A stretch of 64,000 nt of DNA from Cupriavidus phytohabitans (lineage in GTDB: Bacteria > Pseudomonadota > Gammaproteobacteria > Burkholderiales > Burkholderiaceae), in contig NZ_AUFE01000001.1 of NCBI RefSeq assembly GCF_000426345.1, positions 264,348 to 328,347 of the forward strand, written 5' to 3'. Positions within the stretch are counted from its first letter, which is position 1. Every line of letters starts with the position of its first letter. Positions 1 to 8,824 of this stretch are shown here, piece after piece. Position numbers and translations under genes: made by a program. The notes below the pieces were generated by a model. It worked only from the letters and a program-made list of their open reading frames with translations. It was not told the origin of the DNA and searched no databases.

Positions 1-111
1 GCACTGCGCAACGTACTGACGAAGTCCGTTCGCACGACTTATGACTGGAAGTCCGCCATGAACCAGTTTGCTATCCTGTATGGGGAGAGATTTACCGCGG
101 CCCGAGGCTAA
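1..111 (+). CDS. C-terminal fragment, possibly a glycosyltransferase
   Basis: An open frame runs from the first base of the window to a TAA at 109-111 and encodes 37 residues ending in ILYGERFTAARG. The start lies outside the window. The pattern TYDW, then an alpha-helical stretch, then LYGERF resembles the C-terminal tail of GT4-type glycosyltransferases, which often carry a Tyr-x-Trp motif shortly before the end. That resemblance is weak and is the only basis for the call. The ATG at 58 is internal to this frame and would give only 17 residues. Confidence 0.35.
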   Translation, partial: ALRNVLTKSVRTTYDWKSAMNQFAILYGERFTAARG

Positions 112-534
112 CAAAATTCAAAACCGCCTCGCACACAAAAATACGGACAGGTCCACGCACTCCGTGCCCGTGCCCCCGACCTACGATACTGAGCGCGCGC
201 AGCGCAGCCGTAGGCGTCCTCGCGTTGACGCCGGCAGCAGGCGGCCTACGCCCGACATGGGGATCGTTCAATAGTGGGTCGACGCAGCCACTATCCCTAA
301 CTCACCTGGCGTAGCAGCTTCGGACCACTAACCACATCGAACGGAAATCACCACCGTCCGAACCACCCACGCCGATAAATTGATTGCCAGCCGCTCAGGC
401 GACGCGCTTTTTGGTTACGTTTTGTCGCTCGGACAAAATGTGACCCGCCCAGCAGGGCGGAACCAGGCGCTTCAACGGCCGACAGCATGTCACAAACAGC
501 GACCACACTGGCAGCACGCGAAAACCGCCCCCCC
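112..534. other. gene-free stretch between a truncated gene and ggt
   Basis: These 423 bases hold no convincing gene. Open frames on both strands are short, Arg/Pro-rich and lack ribosome binding sites. Base composition looks less GC-rich than the coding DNA to the right. Both flanking genes converge on the stretch, so it must contain their 3' ends and any terminators, but I see no clear hairpin followed by a T-run. Confidence 0.5.
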
Positions 535-2418
535 TTAATCCCCCACCGCCACCCCCTCCCTCCGCGGATCCGCCCCACCCGCCCAAACCACCTTCCCGTC
601 CGGCCCCGGCCGCCGCACGATAGCCTGCGTCCCGCTGGTCATCTCAATCTCGGCAACCTGGTGCCCGCGCTGCTGCAGCGCCTGCACCAGCCCCGGCGAC
701 ACCAGCCCCTTCTCTACCTCGGTAGGTCCATTCCTGCTGCCGAAATTACCCATGCCGATCGCAGCCTGCGGATCCATGTTCCAGTCCAGCATGCCGACCA
801 GCGTCTTGGACACATACTCGATGATCTGCGAGCCGCCGGGCGAACCGACCGTGGCCACCAACTGCCCGGTCTGGCGGTCGAACACCAGCGTAGGCGCCAT
901 CGACGAACGCGGCCGCTTGCCCGGCTCGACGCGATTGGCCACCGGCTTGCCGTTCTCGCTCGGCACGAAGGAGAAGTCGGTCAGCTGGTTGTTCAGCATG
1001 AACCCGCGCACCATCAGATGCGAGCCGAAGTACGACTCGATCGTCGTGGTCATCGAGATCGCGCCGCCGCGGTCATCGACCGCGACGATCTGCGAGGTGG
1101 AGATGCGCGGTGGCGAGCGGTCCGGGGCGTACGCCACCGCAGGCCCCGGCGGCACGCCCGGCTGCGCCTTGCCCATGCTCTTGTCGCCGATCAGCTCGGC
1201 TCGGGACGCAAGATAGTTGGGATTGACCAGGCCGGCGACATCGATCTGCACGAAATCGGCATCCGCCACATACAGGCCGCGGTCGGCATAGGCCAGGCGG
1301 TCGGCTTCGGCGATAGCGTGGACCGCGTCCGGATTGGCTTCCACCTGCGCGGGCGTATTGACGTTTTGCGGTTTGAGCGCTGCCAGCGCGTACTTGGGAT
1401 TCTTTGTCTCCAGCGCCTGCAGCGTGCCCAGGATCTGCGCAATCGCGATACCGCCTGACGACGGCGGTGGCATGCCGCAGATCTTCCAGCGCTTGTAGTC
1501 GGTGCAGACCGGCACGCGCTGCTTGGCCCGGTAGCCGCGCAGGTCAGCCATCGACAGCGAGCCCCGGTTGGCGCTGCCGTTGACCTTGGCGACGATGTCC
1601 TGCGCGATCGGGCCGCCGTACAGCACGCCGGCGCCGCGCCGCGCGATATCGCGCAGCGTCTGCGCGAGCTTGGGGTTCTTCAGTACCGTGCCTGCCGGCT
1701 TGGGCTTGCCCTGCGCATCGAGGAAGTACGCGGCCATTTCCGGCGAGTTGGCCAGGAACTTGTCGGCGGCCACCTGCGTGTACAGGCGCTGCGAGATCGG
1801 GAAGCCCTTCTCCGCCAGCGAGATCGCCGGCTCGAACAGCTTGGCCCACGGCAGGCGCCCGTGCTGCCGATGCGCCATCTCCAGCGCGCGCATCACACCC
1901 GGCGTGCCGACCGAACGCCCGCCGATCTGTGCCTCGCTGAATTCCATCGGCTTGCCGTCGGCGCGCATGAACAGGTTCTCGGTGGCGCCGGCGGGAGCGG
2001 TTTCGCGGCCGTCGAAGGCCTGCACGCGCTTGCCGTCCCAGTACATGATGAAGGCGCCGCCACCGATGCCGGTGGCCTGCGGCTCGACCAGCGTCAGCAC
2101 GGCCTGCATGGCGATGGCGGCATCGATGGCCGAGCCGCCCTGGCGCAGCATGGCGCGCCCGGCCTCGCTGGCCAGCGGATTGGCCGCGGCGGCCATATGG
2201 CGCTGCGCATAGACCGTCGACATGCCGGCGCGGTAGCCGGAAGCGACCTCCGGGGCAGGCGGCATGGCCGCCGCAGGCGCCGCGGCAGCAGCTGGTGCCG
2301 CCGTTGCCGCGGGCGTCCCGGTCCCTCCGCCCTGCGTTCCACACGCGCCAAGCAGCGCGGCCGTAGTCAGGGCCAGCGTGCTGCGCCACACCACCGAATC
2401 AAGGTCAAAGCGGGCCAT
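535..2418 (-). CDS. ggt: gamma-glutamyltransferase, predicted lipoprotein
   Basis: This 627-residue protein is a member of the Ntn-hydrolase gamma-glutamyltranspeptidases, which cleave glutathione and other gamma-glutamyl compounds outside the cytoplasm. The family precursor cuts itself into large and small subunits. The new N-terminal nucleophile threonine is predicted near residue 441, in TSQIVAVDDRGG, and the substrate loop GSPGG lies near residue 525. The N-terminus has a hydrophobic segment ending in LLGAC, with Cys26 as a likely lipid attachment site. I start at 2418 because AGGAG lies about 8 bases upstream; the longer open frame to 2502 has no such site. It is divergent from the von Willebrand gene. 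Confidence 0.93.
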   Translation of the reverse strand: MARFDLDSVVWRSTLALTTAALLGACGTQGGGTGTPAATAAPAAAAAPAAAMPPAPEVASGYRAGMSTVYAQRHMAAAANPLASEAGRAMLRQGGSAIDAAIAMQAVLTLVEPQATGIGGGAFIMYWDGKRVQAFDGRETAPAGATENLFMRADGKPMEFSEAQIGGRSVGTPGVMRALEMAHRQHGRLPWAKLFEPAISLAEKGFPISQRLYTQVAADKFLANSPEMAAYFLDAQGKPKPAGTVLKNPKLAQTLRDIARRGAGVLYGGPIAQDIVAKVNGSANRGSLSMADLRGYRAKQRVPVCTDYKRWKICGMPPPSSGGIAIAQILGTLQALETKNPKYALAALKPQNVNTPAQVEANPDAVHAIAEADRLAYADRGLYVADADFVQIDVAGLVNPNYLASRAELIGDKSMGKAQPGVPPGPAVAYAPDRSPPRISTSQIVAVDDRGGAISMTTTIESYFGSHLMVRGFMLNNQLTDFSFVPSENGKPVANRVEPGKRPRSSMAPTLVFDRQTGQLVATVGSPGGSQIIEYVSKTLVGMLDWNMDPQAAIGMGNFGSRNGPTEVEKGLVSPGLVQALQQRGHQVAEIEMTSGTQAIVRRPGPDGKVVWAGGADPRREGVAVGD

Positions 2419-2615
2419 GCGATGTCTCCTGGGGGAAGGAATCAGGCGATTGTAGTGGCGATCGCCGCATGTGGGGGTCGGGCGAAGTCTGATTTCCGTC
2501 ACCTGATTGGGCGTGCAGCGAAAAAAACGTGGAGGATCTAACCCCTCCGGGAACCGTGCGCCGTTTCATGGACAGGCCACCTGGCGTCCCGCCTGCGGCC
2601 CACCAGGAGAACAAC

Positions 2616-4364
2616 ATGCAACTTCGCGCACCGGTCGTGTCCACCGTTGACGCCCGGCGGATCCGGGCCGCCGCTGCCTGCTGCGCCGCCGCGCTGGCCC
2701 TGGCGCTGTCGGCCTGCGGCGGGCATTCGCCTTCACTGACGCAGGCACCGCAATCCGATTCGCCGGCCCCGGCGCCCGCGCCGGTTTGGGACCGTGCCGC
2801 CGAAGCGGCCAAGGCCGCAAATTCCACTCCGGCCGCCGAGATGCGCGCTATCGCACCTCATGCCGCGCAGGCCATGTCGCCGCCCTACCACCTGCGGCCA
2901 CCCCCGGCCGCGGATCGCGAGCGCTACGGCCAGATCGAAGAAAACGGCGTCAAGCTCGTCGCGCAGGCCCCGGTGTCCACCTTCAGCATCGACGTCGATA
3001 CCGGCAGCTACAGCAATATGCGCCGCCTGCTCAATGCCGGCCGCCTGCCGCCCGCGGATGCCGTGCGCGTGGAAGAACTGCTGAACTACTTCCCGTACGA
3101 CTACGCCCAGCCCGCCGACGGCAGGCCCTTCGCCGTGCACACCGCGCTGGCGCCCGCGCCCTGGCATCCGTCCAACGTGCTGCTGCGCATCGGCATCAAG
3201 GGCAAGGACATCGCCAGCGGCGCGCTGCCGCCGGCCAACCTGGTGTTCCTGGTCGATGTGTCAGGGTCCATGGATTCGCCCGACAAGCTGCCGCTGCTCA
3301 AGTCATCGCTGAAGCTGCTGGTGAACAAGCTGCGCGCGCAGGACCGCATTACGCTGGTCACCTATGCCGGCGGCACCCGCGTGGCGCTGCCCCCCACGCC
3401 GGGCAGCGACAAGGCCGCGATCAGCGCCGCCATCGACCAGCTGGTGGCAGGCGGCAGCACCGCCGGCGCCAGCGGCATCGCACTGGCCTACCAGGCCGCG
3501 CAGCAGAGTTTTATTGCAGACGGGATCAACCGGGTGCTGCTCGCCACCGACGGCGACTTCAATGTCGGCGTCACAGATTTCCGGCAGCTCAAGGGCATGG
3601 TCGAAGAAAAGCGCAAGTCGGGCGTGTCGCTGTCGACACTGGGCTTCGGCACTGGCAACTACAACGAGCAGCTGATGGAGCAGCTGGCCGATGCCGGCGA
3701 CGGCGCGTACTCGTATATCGACAACCTGATGGAAGGCAACAAGGTGCTCGCGAGCGAGATCAGCTCGACGCTGGCCACCATCGCCCGCGACGTGAAGATC
3801 CAGGTGGAATTCAACCCGGCGACGGTGAAGGAATACCGGCTGATCGGCTATGAAAACCGCATGCTGGCGCGCGAGGATTTCAACAACGACAAGGTCGATG
3901 CCGGCGACATCGGCGCAGGCCATACGGTGACCGCGCTGTACGAGCTGACGCTGGCCGGCCAGCCCGGGCTGGTCGATCCGCTGCGCTACCAGCCGGCCAC
4001 GCCGGCACCCGCCCGCGACGGCGAACTGGCGCATGTGAAGCTGCGCTACAAGCTGCCTGCGGCCAGCACGAGCCAGCTGATGGATGTCACCGTGGCGCGG
4101 CAGGCGATCCGGACCCTGGCCCAGGGCGACGACGACTTCCGCTTCGCCGCCGCAGTGGCCGGCTTCGGCCAGGCGCTGCGCGGCGGCAAGCACACCGGAA
4201 GCTGGGGCTACGCCGAGGCGCACGCGCTGGCGCAAGCCGCGCGCGGCCCCGACCGTTTCGGCTACCGCGGCGAATTCCTCAAGCTGGTCGACCTGGCGCA
4301 AAGCCTCGCAACCAGCAAACCGGCGGATGCCGGTGGCGCGGTACCCGAGCGGGCGGCGCGCTGA
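2616..4364 (+). CDS. von Willebrand factor A domain lipoprotein, YfbK family
   Basis: This 582-residue protein has a signal sequence ending in the lipobox LSAC (Cys34), so it is probably membrane-anchored in the cell envelope. A YfbK-type N-terminal region (near FSIDVDTGSYSNMRR) precedes the VWA domain. That domain starts near residue 213 with an intact metal-ion-dependent adhesion motif, DVSGSMDS. The C-terminal region resembles DUF3520, which usually follows VWA in this family. The start at 2616 has AGGAG five bases upstream; the earlier in-frame start at 2529 would bury the signal peptide. The biochemical role of the family is unknown. An ECF sigma factor and its partner follow directly, suggesting a shared function. 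Confidence 0.88.
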   Translation: MQLRAPVVSTVDARRIRAAAACCAAALALALSACGGHSPSLTQAPQSDSPAPAPAPVWDRAAEAAKAANSTPAAEMRAIAPHAAQAMSPPYHLRPPPAADRERYGQIEENGVKLVAQAPVSTFSIDVDTGSYSNMRRLLNAGRLPPADAVRVEELLNYFPYDYAQPADGRPFAVHTALAPAPWHPSNVLLRIGIKGKDIASGALPPANLVFLVDVSGSMDSPDKLPLLKSSLKLLVNKLRAQDRITLVTYAGGTRVALPPTPGSDKAAISAAIDQLVAGGSTAGASGIALAYQAAQQSFIADGINRVLLATDGDFNVGVTDFRQLKGMVEEKRKSGVSLSTLGFGTGNYNEQLMEQLADAGDGAYSYIDNLMEGNKVLASEISSTLATIARDVKIQVEFNPATVKEYRLIGYENRMLAREDFNNDKVDAGDIGAGHTVTALYELTLAGQPGLVDPLRYQPATPAPARDGELAHVKLRYKLPAASTSQLMDVTVARQAIRTLAQGDDDFRFAAAVAGFGQALRGGKHTGSWGYAEAHALAQAARGPDRFGYRGEFLKLVDLAQSLATSKPADAGGAVPERAAR

Positions 4365-4394
4365 CAACGTCGCGGCACAGGGCGGCGCAGCGGT

Positions 4395-4424
4395 TTGTCG
4401 CCCCGCCCTGCGCCCTCTTATACT
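4395..4424 (+). promoter_or_regulatory. predicted sigma-70 promoter of the ECF sigma gene
   Basis: TTGTCG at 4395-4400 and TATACT at 4419-4424 are 18 bases apart. Seven bases then separate the -10 box from the ATG at 4432, which would place the transcription start on or next to the initiation codon. This is pattern recognition only. Confidence 0.45.
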
Positions 4425-4431
4425 CGGACGC

Positions 4432-5046
4432 ATGCAGGCTCCAGATCCCGTCCCGTCTCCCCCGTTGGCCGCACTGCCCGACCCGGACCTGATGCTGCTG
4501 GTCGCGTCCGGCATCATCGAGCAACCCATCGCCGAGCTGTTCCGCCGCCACAACGCCGGCCTCTACAACTACGTGGCGTGGCTGTGCCAGGGCAATACCG
4601 GCGAGGCCGAGGACATCGCGCAGAAGACGTGGATCAAACTGATGACCCGCTGCGGCGACTACCAGCCTGCCGCGGCGTTTCGCACCTTCCTGTACCAGAT
4701 CGCGCGCAATGCCTGGCTCGACCAGGTGCGCAGCGCGGATGCGCGCCAGCGCCGCGATACGGACGACGGCCAGCCGCCCGAGCTGCCCGTCGACGACCTG
4801 TCGCCGGAAGCCGAGCTGCAGTTGCGGCAGCATGCGCACCATGTCCACCTCGCGCTGCTGCAACTGCCGGCGGCACAGCGCGAGGTAGTGGTGCTGCGCT
4901 TCTTCAGCGACATGAGCGTCGAGGATATCGCGCAGATGCTGGGCGAGAAGTTCGAGACGGTGAAGAGCCGGCTGCGCTACGCCTTCGCGCGCTTGCGTGC
5001 CGAGCTGGCGGGCACCCTGCCGGGCGCGCGGGAGCCTCGGCCATGA
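4432..5046 (+). CDS. ECF-type RNA polymerase sigma factor
   Basis: This 204-residue protein is a group IV sigma-70 factor. Region 2 includes NYVAWLCQGNTGEAEDIAQ and FRTFLYQIARNAWLDQ. Region 4 includes LPAAQREVVVLRFFSDMSVE, a helix-turn-helix (DIAQMLGEKFETVKSRL) and a basic tail. Regions 1 and 3 are absent, as expected for ECF factors. The chosen ATG gives a normal length; the frame is open further upstream, but that part overlaps the VWA gene. No clear ribosome binding site precedes it, which fits the predicted leaderless start. The stop overlaps the next ATG by four bases (ATGA), so the two are translationally coupled. Confidence 0.9.
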   Translation: MQAPDPVPSPPLAALPDPDLMLLVASGIIEQPIAELFRRHNAGLYNYVAWLCQGNTGEAEDIAQKTWIKLMTRCGDYQPAAAFRTFLYQIARNAWLDQVRSADARQRRDTDDGQPPELPVDDLSPEAELQLRQHAHHVHLALLQLPAAQREVVVLRFFSDMSVEDIAQMLGEKFETVKSRLRYAFARLRAELAGTLPGAREPRP

Positions 5047-6260
5047 GCGCCGCCGACCGCTTCATCGACGGGCAGGACCGGCTTGCCGCGCTGCTGAAGG
5101 CATTGCCTGCCTACATGCCACCGGAGCGGCTGGCCGCTGCCGTGCAAGCCGCGGCGCACGCGGCCCAACAGGAAGCCGACGCACGCCGCGCCGGCGCCCT
5201 GCCATTCGGCCTGCCTTTCTCCGCGCCGCCGGGGCTGGCGTCCGCGGTGCTGGAAGAAGCCGCGCGGCTGCAGGCAGCGCAGGCGGGCCGGCGCGATGCG
5301 GTGCTGGCCAGCATTGAGGCGGGCCAGCCGGCGGCGCAAGCCCTGGGTGCGCCCGTCAGCGATGCCACGCGCGACTGGCTGGCGGCGCAGGCGCGCAGCA
5401 CGGCCATCGCGCAGGCCGCAGGGCGGACAGAACAGACACGCACGACACGCGCACGCCGTTGGTGGCGTTCGCTCGGCGCCGTGGCGAGCGTGGCGGCCGT
5501 GGCGGGGCTGACCACCAGCATCGTGCTGCGGCAGGTCGACGAAGGCGCCTTGCAACCGGGCGCGGTGCGCGAGTCGACCACACCACAGGCGGCCACACCG
5601 GCAACCGCGCCCGCGCCCGCGCCGACTGCGGCTCCGACGGCCGGGAACGCTCCCGCGCGCGTGCAGGACGCACCCGTCGCCGCGCCGGCAAACCCCACGC
5701 CGCCGGCACCCAAGGCCGCTCCGCCGGCATCGCGGGAGCTACGGCAAGAACGCGAAGCCACCCCGCGCCAGCGCGTGCAGCCGCCCGCCGAACGCAAGGC
5801 GACGCCACGCGGCGAAACACAGGCCATGCCCGCCCCTGCCACCGAAGGCTTGCTGCCACAGGCTCCCGCCGTCGCAGCAGCCCCGCCGATGCCTGCATAC
5901 TCCGCCATGGCGGAAGCCGCGCCTGCACCGGCACCAGCCGCCGCCCCAGGCGCCGATTTCGCGCGCAAGGCCGCCCCGCCGCTGGCAGCGGCACGCGCAC
6001 CCGCAGCGCTTGCCGCCGCAGCAATGGTCGTCTCGGTACAGGAAGATCCCGCGTCAGTCGCAGCGCGCATGCAGGCAACCCCGGCGCTCGGCCTGTGGGC
6101 GGCCGAACCGGACAGCGCGGATATCAGGGAATGGGTGGAACGGCTGTGGCAGTCGATGCCGGCGGGGCAGCGCCCGCCGTTGCCGTATGCCGTGCAGCCT
6201 GACCGCACGCTGGCGCCGGGCCAGGTGCGCATCGAGCTGCAGCACCGTGCGCCACAGTGA
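5043..6260 (+). CDS. single-span membrane protein, probable anti-sigma factor
   Basis: This 405-residue protein overlaps the ECF sigma gene by ATGA. Residues 1-140 are predicted cytoplasmic, alanine-rich and helical. One membrane segment follows at about 143-162 (SLGAVASVAAVAGLTTSIVL), then a long Pro/Ala linker and a folded C-terminal part with IREWVERLWQSMPAGQRPP, presumably periplasmic. That topology and the coupling to the sigma gene are typical of anti-sigma factors. I see no zinc-binding HxxxCxxC motif, so it would not be a ZAS-type anti-sigma. No sequence motif proves the function; the call rests on context and topology. Confidence 0.65.
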   Translation: MSAADRFIDGQDRLAALLKALPAYMPPERLAAAVQAAAHAAQQEADARRAGALPFGLPFSAPPGLASAVLEEAARLQAAQAGRRDAVLASIEAGQPAAQALGAPVSDATRDWLAAQARSTAIAQAAGRTEQTRTTRARRWWRSLGAVASVAAVAGLTTSIVLRQVDEGALQPGAVRESTTPQAATPATAPAPAPTAAPTAGNAPARVQDAPVAAPANPTPPAPKAAPPASRELRQEREATPRQRVQPPAERKATPRGETQAMPAPATEGLLPQAPAVAAAPPMPAYSAMAEAAPAPAPAAAPGADFARKAAPPLAAARAPAALAAAAMVVSVQEDPASVAARMQATPALGLWAAEPDSADIREWVERLWQSMPAGQRPPLPYAVQPDRTLAPGQVRIELQHRAPQ

Positions 6261-6293
6261 GCGCGGCGGTGCCTGGTAGCTGGTCGCGGAAGA

Positions 6294-7469
6294 TCAGCGC
6301 GTGGTGAAGGACCAGCTCAGGTCCACCGGCTGCGAACCCAGCCGGCCGGTCACGCGCACGTTGTAGCGCTGGCCGCTGGCCAGTGGTGCCACCGGCGTGC
6401 AGATCGCCAGTCCGCGCGCGGCGCTGGACAGGCCCGACGAACGGCTGTCGACCTTCAGGCAATTGACGCTGTTGCCCTGCGCGTCGGTGATGGCGAAGTT
6501 GTCGGCATCAAACTGCAGCGAGGTATTGATCGCCTGCAGCGAAACCGGGTAGCCCACGGTCTTGCCTTCGTAGCCCGGCGCCGGGTTCGGGCTTTCGGTG
6601 TTGACCCAGCTCGCCGGCACATCGGCCTGGCCATTGAACGGGTACGCCACCATCTGGTTGTCGCTGCCGCCCTTGGACGCATCGGCCAGGTCGATGGTCT
6701 GGTAGTAGCTCGCGGAAGTGCCGCTGCCGTTCGGGCCCACGCTTTCGGCAAAGCCGCTGCCGGCCGAGCCGTAGCTGCCCAGCAGCGCGGCGCGGTGGAA
6801 CGGCGCGTTGACCAGGTCGGAAACCAGCGCATCCTTGGGCGTCATCGACAGGTTGGCGTTGGCCACCGAGGTCCAGCGATTGGCGCCGGCCACCACTTCC
6901 GCGGTGGCATTGGTCGGGTAGGCTGCCTGGATGCGCTCGTTCGGCGTGGCACCGGTATAGCCGGTCCGGCCGCTGATTTCGTCGTGCGTCAGCGTGGCGT
7001 TGGCCAGCATGTACGCGGTGTGGTTCTGCGCCACGGTGTTGAGCGGGTCGCGCGCGGCCAGCGGCGGCAGGCCGACCTGCTCGCGGCGGTAGTTCGCGTA
7101 GCACAGGCCCGCAGTGCGCGGTTCCTCCAGCACGCGGTAGTTGCTGACCGCGCTGCCGCGCGCCGGCAACAGCGTGATGCCGCTGCCGGCCGCAGGCGCC
7201 GGTGCCGCACCGCTGACGGTGTAGCAGCCACCGGCAGTGGTCGGTGTGGAAGACGTCGAACCAGGACTCGCGCTGGACTGGGTGCCGGATTGCGAGGAGC
7301 CTTGCGGCGCGCCGGCCGACGTGGCGCCGTCGCCGCCGTCTCCACCGCCGCCACAGGCGGACAGGGCCAGCACGGCGGCAGCGCAGAGGCCGGTCAGGGT
7401 GAACGTGGTGTGCCGCGCGCGTCGCGGCAGCGTCGGTTGGCAATCAGCAAGCAAGCGTGTCCCGGTCAT
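6294..7469 (-). CDS. CAP (SCP/PR-1) domain lipoprotein
   Basis: This 391-residue protein has a signal peptide ending in LSACGG (Cys39 lipidation) and a Gly/Ser/Thr-rich linker. A CAP-superfamily domain of the bacterial YkwD type follows, with CYANYRREQVGLPPL, NHTAYML, LTHDE and FHRAALLGSYGSAGSGFAES. The last 100 residues form another extracytoplasmic module ending in SWSFTTR, possibly an Ig-like fold. Bacterial CAP proteins have no settled activity. I chose the ATG at 7469 because it puts the signal peptide at the N-terminus, although no strong ribosome binding site is visible. It converges on the anti-sigma gene 33 bases away. Confidence 0.8.
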   Translation of the reverse strand: MTGTRLLADCQPTLPRRARHTTFTLTGLCAAAVLALSACGGGGDGGDGATSAGAPQGSSQSGTQSSASPGSTSSTPTTAGGCYTVSGAAPAPAAGSGITLLPARGSAVSNYRVLEEPRTAGLCYANYRREQVGLPPLAARDPLNTVAQNHTAYMLANATLTHDEISGRTGYTGATPNERIQAAYPTNATAEVVAGANRWTSVANANLSMTPKDALVSDLVNAPFHRAALLGSYGSAGSGFAESVGPNGSGTSASYYQTIDLADASKGGSDNQMVAYPFNGQADVPASWVNTESPNPAPGYEGKTVGYPVSLQAINTSLQFDADNFAITDAQGNSVNCLKVDSRSSGLSSAARGLAICTPVAPLASGQRYNVRVTGRLGSQPVDLSWSFTTR

Positions 7470-7706
7470 CGGTCTGGATTGTCGTAGTCGTCGGAAGAAG
7501 GCATCCGCCTGAGGGATCCGCACGTGGCGAAGCAGCGGCGAACAACCGGCGCGGGAGGCGCCGGAGGCAGAAAGACCGGACGATGGTATGAGGGTGACCC
7601 CGCAGGGTCTAGCCTGCGAACAAATGCTTACGTGTGAACCGCGCGCGCGGCACAGTAGCCACGCCGGGCGCACGTTGACGCAACCGGCATGCGACGCGCA
7701 CAGCGC

Positions 7707-8645
7707 TTAGCCCGCCGGCGTCACATCGGCGGTGCCGCCACCGAGTGATGTCATCACCGCCAGCAACTGCTCGCGCAGCCACCGGTTGGCGCCATCGTTC
7801 TCGCCACCCGCGTGCCAGTACAGGTGCAGTTCCAGCGTCGGCACCTTGAACGGCAGGGACAGCAGCCGGTTGGCGTAAGGCTCGTTGGCGATGCGCGCAT
7901 AGCGCAGCGGCAGCGTGGCCAGAAGATCGGTGCAGCTGACCACGCGGCAGGCGGCGGCATAGTGCTGGCAGCGCAGCCGCACGCGCCGCGTCAGGCCCAT
8001 GCGGTGCAGCGCCTGGTCCTCCAGCCCGGCGCCACGCCGGCGCGACGACACGTGCACGTGCTCGGCCGCTAGGTAGCGCTCCAGCGTCAGCTCCTTCTTC
8101 ACCAGCGGATGGTCGCGGCGCGCCAGCACCACCATCGGGTCGTTCATGAACGGCGCGTGGTGGATAGCCGGCGAGACCGGCAGCAGGATGTCGATCGCGG
8201 TATCGATGGTGCCGGCCAGCAGCTCGGACTCCATCTCGCGCCGGTCAAAGCGGATCGCGGCGATTTCCACGTGCGGCGCCATCGCCGTCACCCGCGCCAT
8301 CAGCGGCGGCAGCAGCGTCGATTCCAGCGCGTCGCGCATGCCGATGGTGAAGCGCCGCACCGTATTGGTGGGATCGAAGTGCGGCGTGTCCTGCAGCGTC
8401 CGGGCAAACGACTGCAGCGCGCCGCGCACCTCGCCGGCCAGCGAACGGGCCAGCGGCGTGGGCGCCATGCCCTGCCCGCGGCGCTCGAACAGCGGGTCGT
8501 CGAACAGCGTGCGCAGCCGCCCCAGCGCATGGCTGACCGCCGGCTGCGTCAGGTTGAGCTGGCGCGCGGCCGCGGTGATGCTGCCTTCGCTGTAGATGGC
8601 GTCGAACACCACGAAGAGGTTGAGGTCGATGCGGGAGAGCTGCAT
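7707..8645 (-). CDS. LysR family transcriptional regulator
   Basis: This 312-residue protein begins with a classic LysR winged helix-turn-helix (residues 1-60: LNLFVVFDAIYSEGSITAAA and LTQPAVSHALGRLR). A periplasmic-binding-protein-like effector domain follows. It is divergent from the acyl-CoA dehydrogenase, with 179 bases between the start codons. By the usual LysR arrangement it probably controls that gene and its own promoter from the shared gap. The effector cannot be told from sequence. Confidence 0.93.
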   Translation of the reverse strand: MQLSRIDLNLFVVFDAIYSEGSITAAARQLNLTQPAVSHALGRLRTLFDDPLFERRGQGMAPTPLARSLAGEVRGALQSFARTLQDTPHFDPTNTVRRFTIGMRDALESTLLPPLMARVTAMAPHVEIAAIRFDRREMESELLAGTIDTAIDILLPVSPAIHHAPFMNDPMVVLARRDHPLVKKELTLERYLAAEHVHVSSRRRGAGLEDQALHRMGLTRRVRLRCQHYAAACRVVSCTDLLATLPLRYARIANEPYANRLLSLPFKVPTLELHLYWHAGGENDGANRWLREQLLAVMTSLGGGTADVTPAG

Positions 8646-8824
8646 GACGGAGATTCTGGCACGGAATGCAGGGAATTGATACTGGCAAATCCAGAAAATT
8701 CATTTTTCTTATTACCGTCTTTCAGATAGAGTGCATTGCATCGGCGATGTCTGCCTGATTGACGAAGCCCGTTGCCCGCCGTTGCCAATGCGCGGCGCCC
8801 ACCGATCCGTAGCGAGGAGACCAC

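Noticed and set aside
8646-8824. LysR-type operator and promoter in the LysR/acyl-CoA dehydrogenase gap
   Set aside because: Such a site is expected, but I could not find a clear T-N11-A dyad or a matched -35/-10 pair, so I did not annotate one.
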